Below are positions 63,544 through 64,000 of a DNA stretch of 64,000 nt, piece after piece. Under the pieces are notes generated by a model. It saw only the letters and a list, made by a program, of their open reading frames with translations. It did not search any database and was not told where the DNA came from. A program made the translations under genes and the position numbers. The stretch is from Streptomyces lincolnensis (GTDB taxonomy: Bacteria > Actinomycetota > Actinomycetes > Streptomycetales > Streptomycetaceae), in NCBI RefSeq assembly GCF_021173675.1, contig NZ_JAIHON010000021.1, positions 1-64,000 on the forward strand. Reading direction: 5' to 3'. Each line of letters begins with the position of its first letter. The first letter of the stretch is position 1.

Positions 63544-64000
63544 ATGTCCCGCATCGAGACGCCGCTGTCCTTCGGCCAGCAGCGCATCTGGTTCGTCGAG
63601 CAGGTCGCGCCGGGGAACGTCGCCTACATCAACCCGGACGTGCGGATCCTGCGCGGCCCGCTCGACGTCGAGGCGCTCGACACCGCCGTCCGCACGGTCG
63701 TCGGCCGGCACGACGCCCTCCGCACCAGGATCACGCCCGCGACCGGCGGCCGGGAGCCCATGCAGTGGGTCGAACCGCGGGTCGGGCGGCCGCTGGAGGT
63801 GGTGGAGATGTCCGCGCCGGACCTCTCCACGGACGCCCTGCGGCCGGCGGTGGAGACGTTCGTACGGGAAGCCGCCGGGCGGCCCTTCGACCTGGCCGCC
63901 GAGTCGCCCCTGCGCACCTTCCTGCTGCGCTGGAGCCCCACGGTGCACGTCCTGGTCGTGATCGGACACCACATCGCCCTCGACGGCTGGTCCCTGACCA
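63544..64000 (+). CDS. NRPS condensation domain (start of a gene cut by the window edge)
   Basis: An open frame of 152 codons from ATG 63544 (GGAG upstream), running off the right edge. It begins MSRIETPLSFGQQRIWFVEQ, has VVGRHDALRTRITPA and the catalytic motif HHIALDG at 142-148. So a further condensation domain follows, consistent with an active peptide-bond-forming enzyme. It is the natural partner for the serine A protein, which lacks a carrier domain. The rest of the gene, possibly including the releasing domain, is outside the window. Confidence 0.9.
   Translation, partial: MSRIETPLSFGQQRIWFVEQVAPGNVAYINPDVRILRGPLDVEALDTAVRTVVGRHDALRTRITPATGGREPMQWVEPRVGRPLEVVEMSAPDLSTDALRPAVETFVREAAGRPFDLAAESPLRTFLLRWSPTVHVLVVIGHHIALDGWSLT

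Overview
The window is very GC-rich, with strong third-position G/C bias, GTG/TTG starts, 4-nt ATGA/GTGA gene overlaps and families typical of Streptomyces: the GlgE/GlgP/GlgX alpha-glucan enzymes, secreted M4 and S8 proteases, heterodimeric ABC exporters, a pierisin-like ADP-ribosyltransferase, and EF-hand and HATPase regulators. From memory, positions 1 to about 45400 resemble a conserved stretch of Streptomyces chromosome core (the ScARP region of S. coelicolor). I could not check this by search. I saw no tRNA, rRNA, CRISPR array, transposase or phage gene.

Left part (1-13719). A 5'-partial glgE and a divergent glgP flank a subtilisin-type protease. A DUF1990 protein, two tandem secreted M4 zinc metalloproteases (one with a C-terminal P domain) and a heterodimeric ABC exporter follow. 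The exporter's two half-sites are degenerate in a complementary way, and a common Streptomyces intergenic repeat lies inside one ATPase domain.

Secreted-effector locus (13875-22116). A co-directional set encodes an I36-like secreted protein, three lipoproteins (two of them paralogues) and a 1491-aa secreted protein. The large protein has a transglycosylase-like core, a golvesin-like domain and a C-terminus resembling NucA/NucB DNases. After a strong shared terminator, a convergent SMI1/KNR4-type gene could be its immunity factor.

Centre (22254-45381). This holds a second heterodimeric ABC exporter, a DrrAB-like ABC pair followed by a NarL-type two-component system, a Tat sulfatase, glgX, two tandem lipoprotein L,D-transpeptidases, a crotonase and a HATPase regulator. 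A patch of intergenic repeats precedes the ADP-ribosyltransferase, which is followed by a GNAT protein, a MerR regulator, an EF-hand protein, leuA coupled to an ABC ATPase, a GntR regulator, a MOSC protein and a GH25-like lysozyme. leuA has a leader peptide (MTLRGLLLLGCRGGA) with four consecutive Leu codons and alternative hairpins, a textbook attenuator layout.

Right part (45609-64000, runs off the edge). A single-strand, translationally coupled NRPS-PKS operon. NRPS1 is C-A(Thr-like)-T-KS-AT(malonyl)-T-luciferase-like monooxygenase. It is followed by an MFS exporter, NRPS2 (T-C-A-T), a PKS module whose KS has lost the KSNxGH histidine and whose AT has lost its serine, and a serine-specific A protein with a truncated C domain, no T domain and an N-terminal (IQEQ)n repeat. 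A type II thioesterase and the start of another C-domain protein complete the visible part. Codon 61 of NRPS1 is TTA, the only in-frame TTA I found in the window, which predicts bldA control. No releasing thioesterase, MbtH protein or pathway regulator is visible, so the cluster continues to the right. I do not recognise it as a known pathway.
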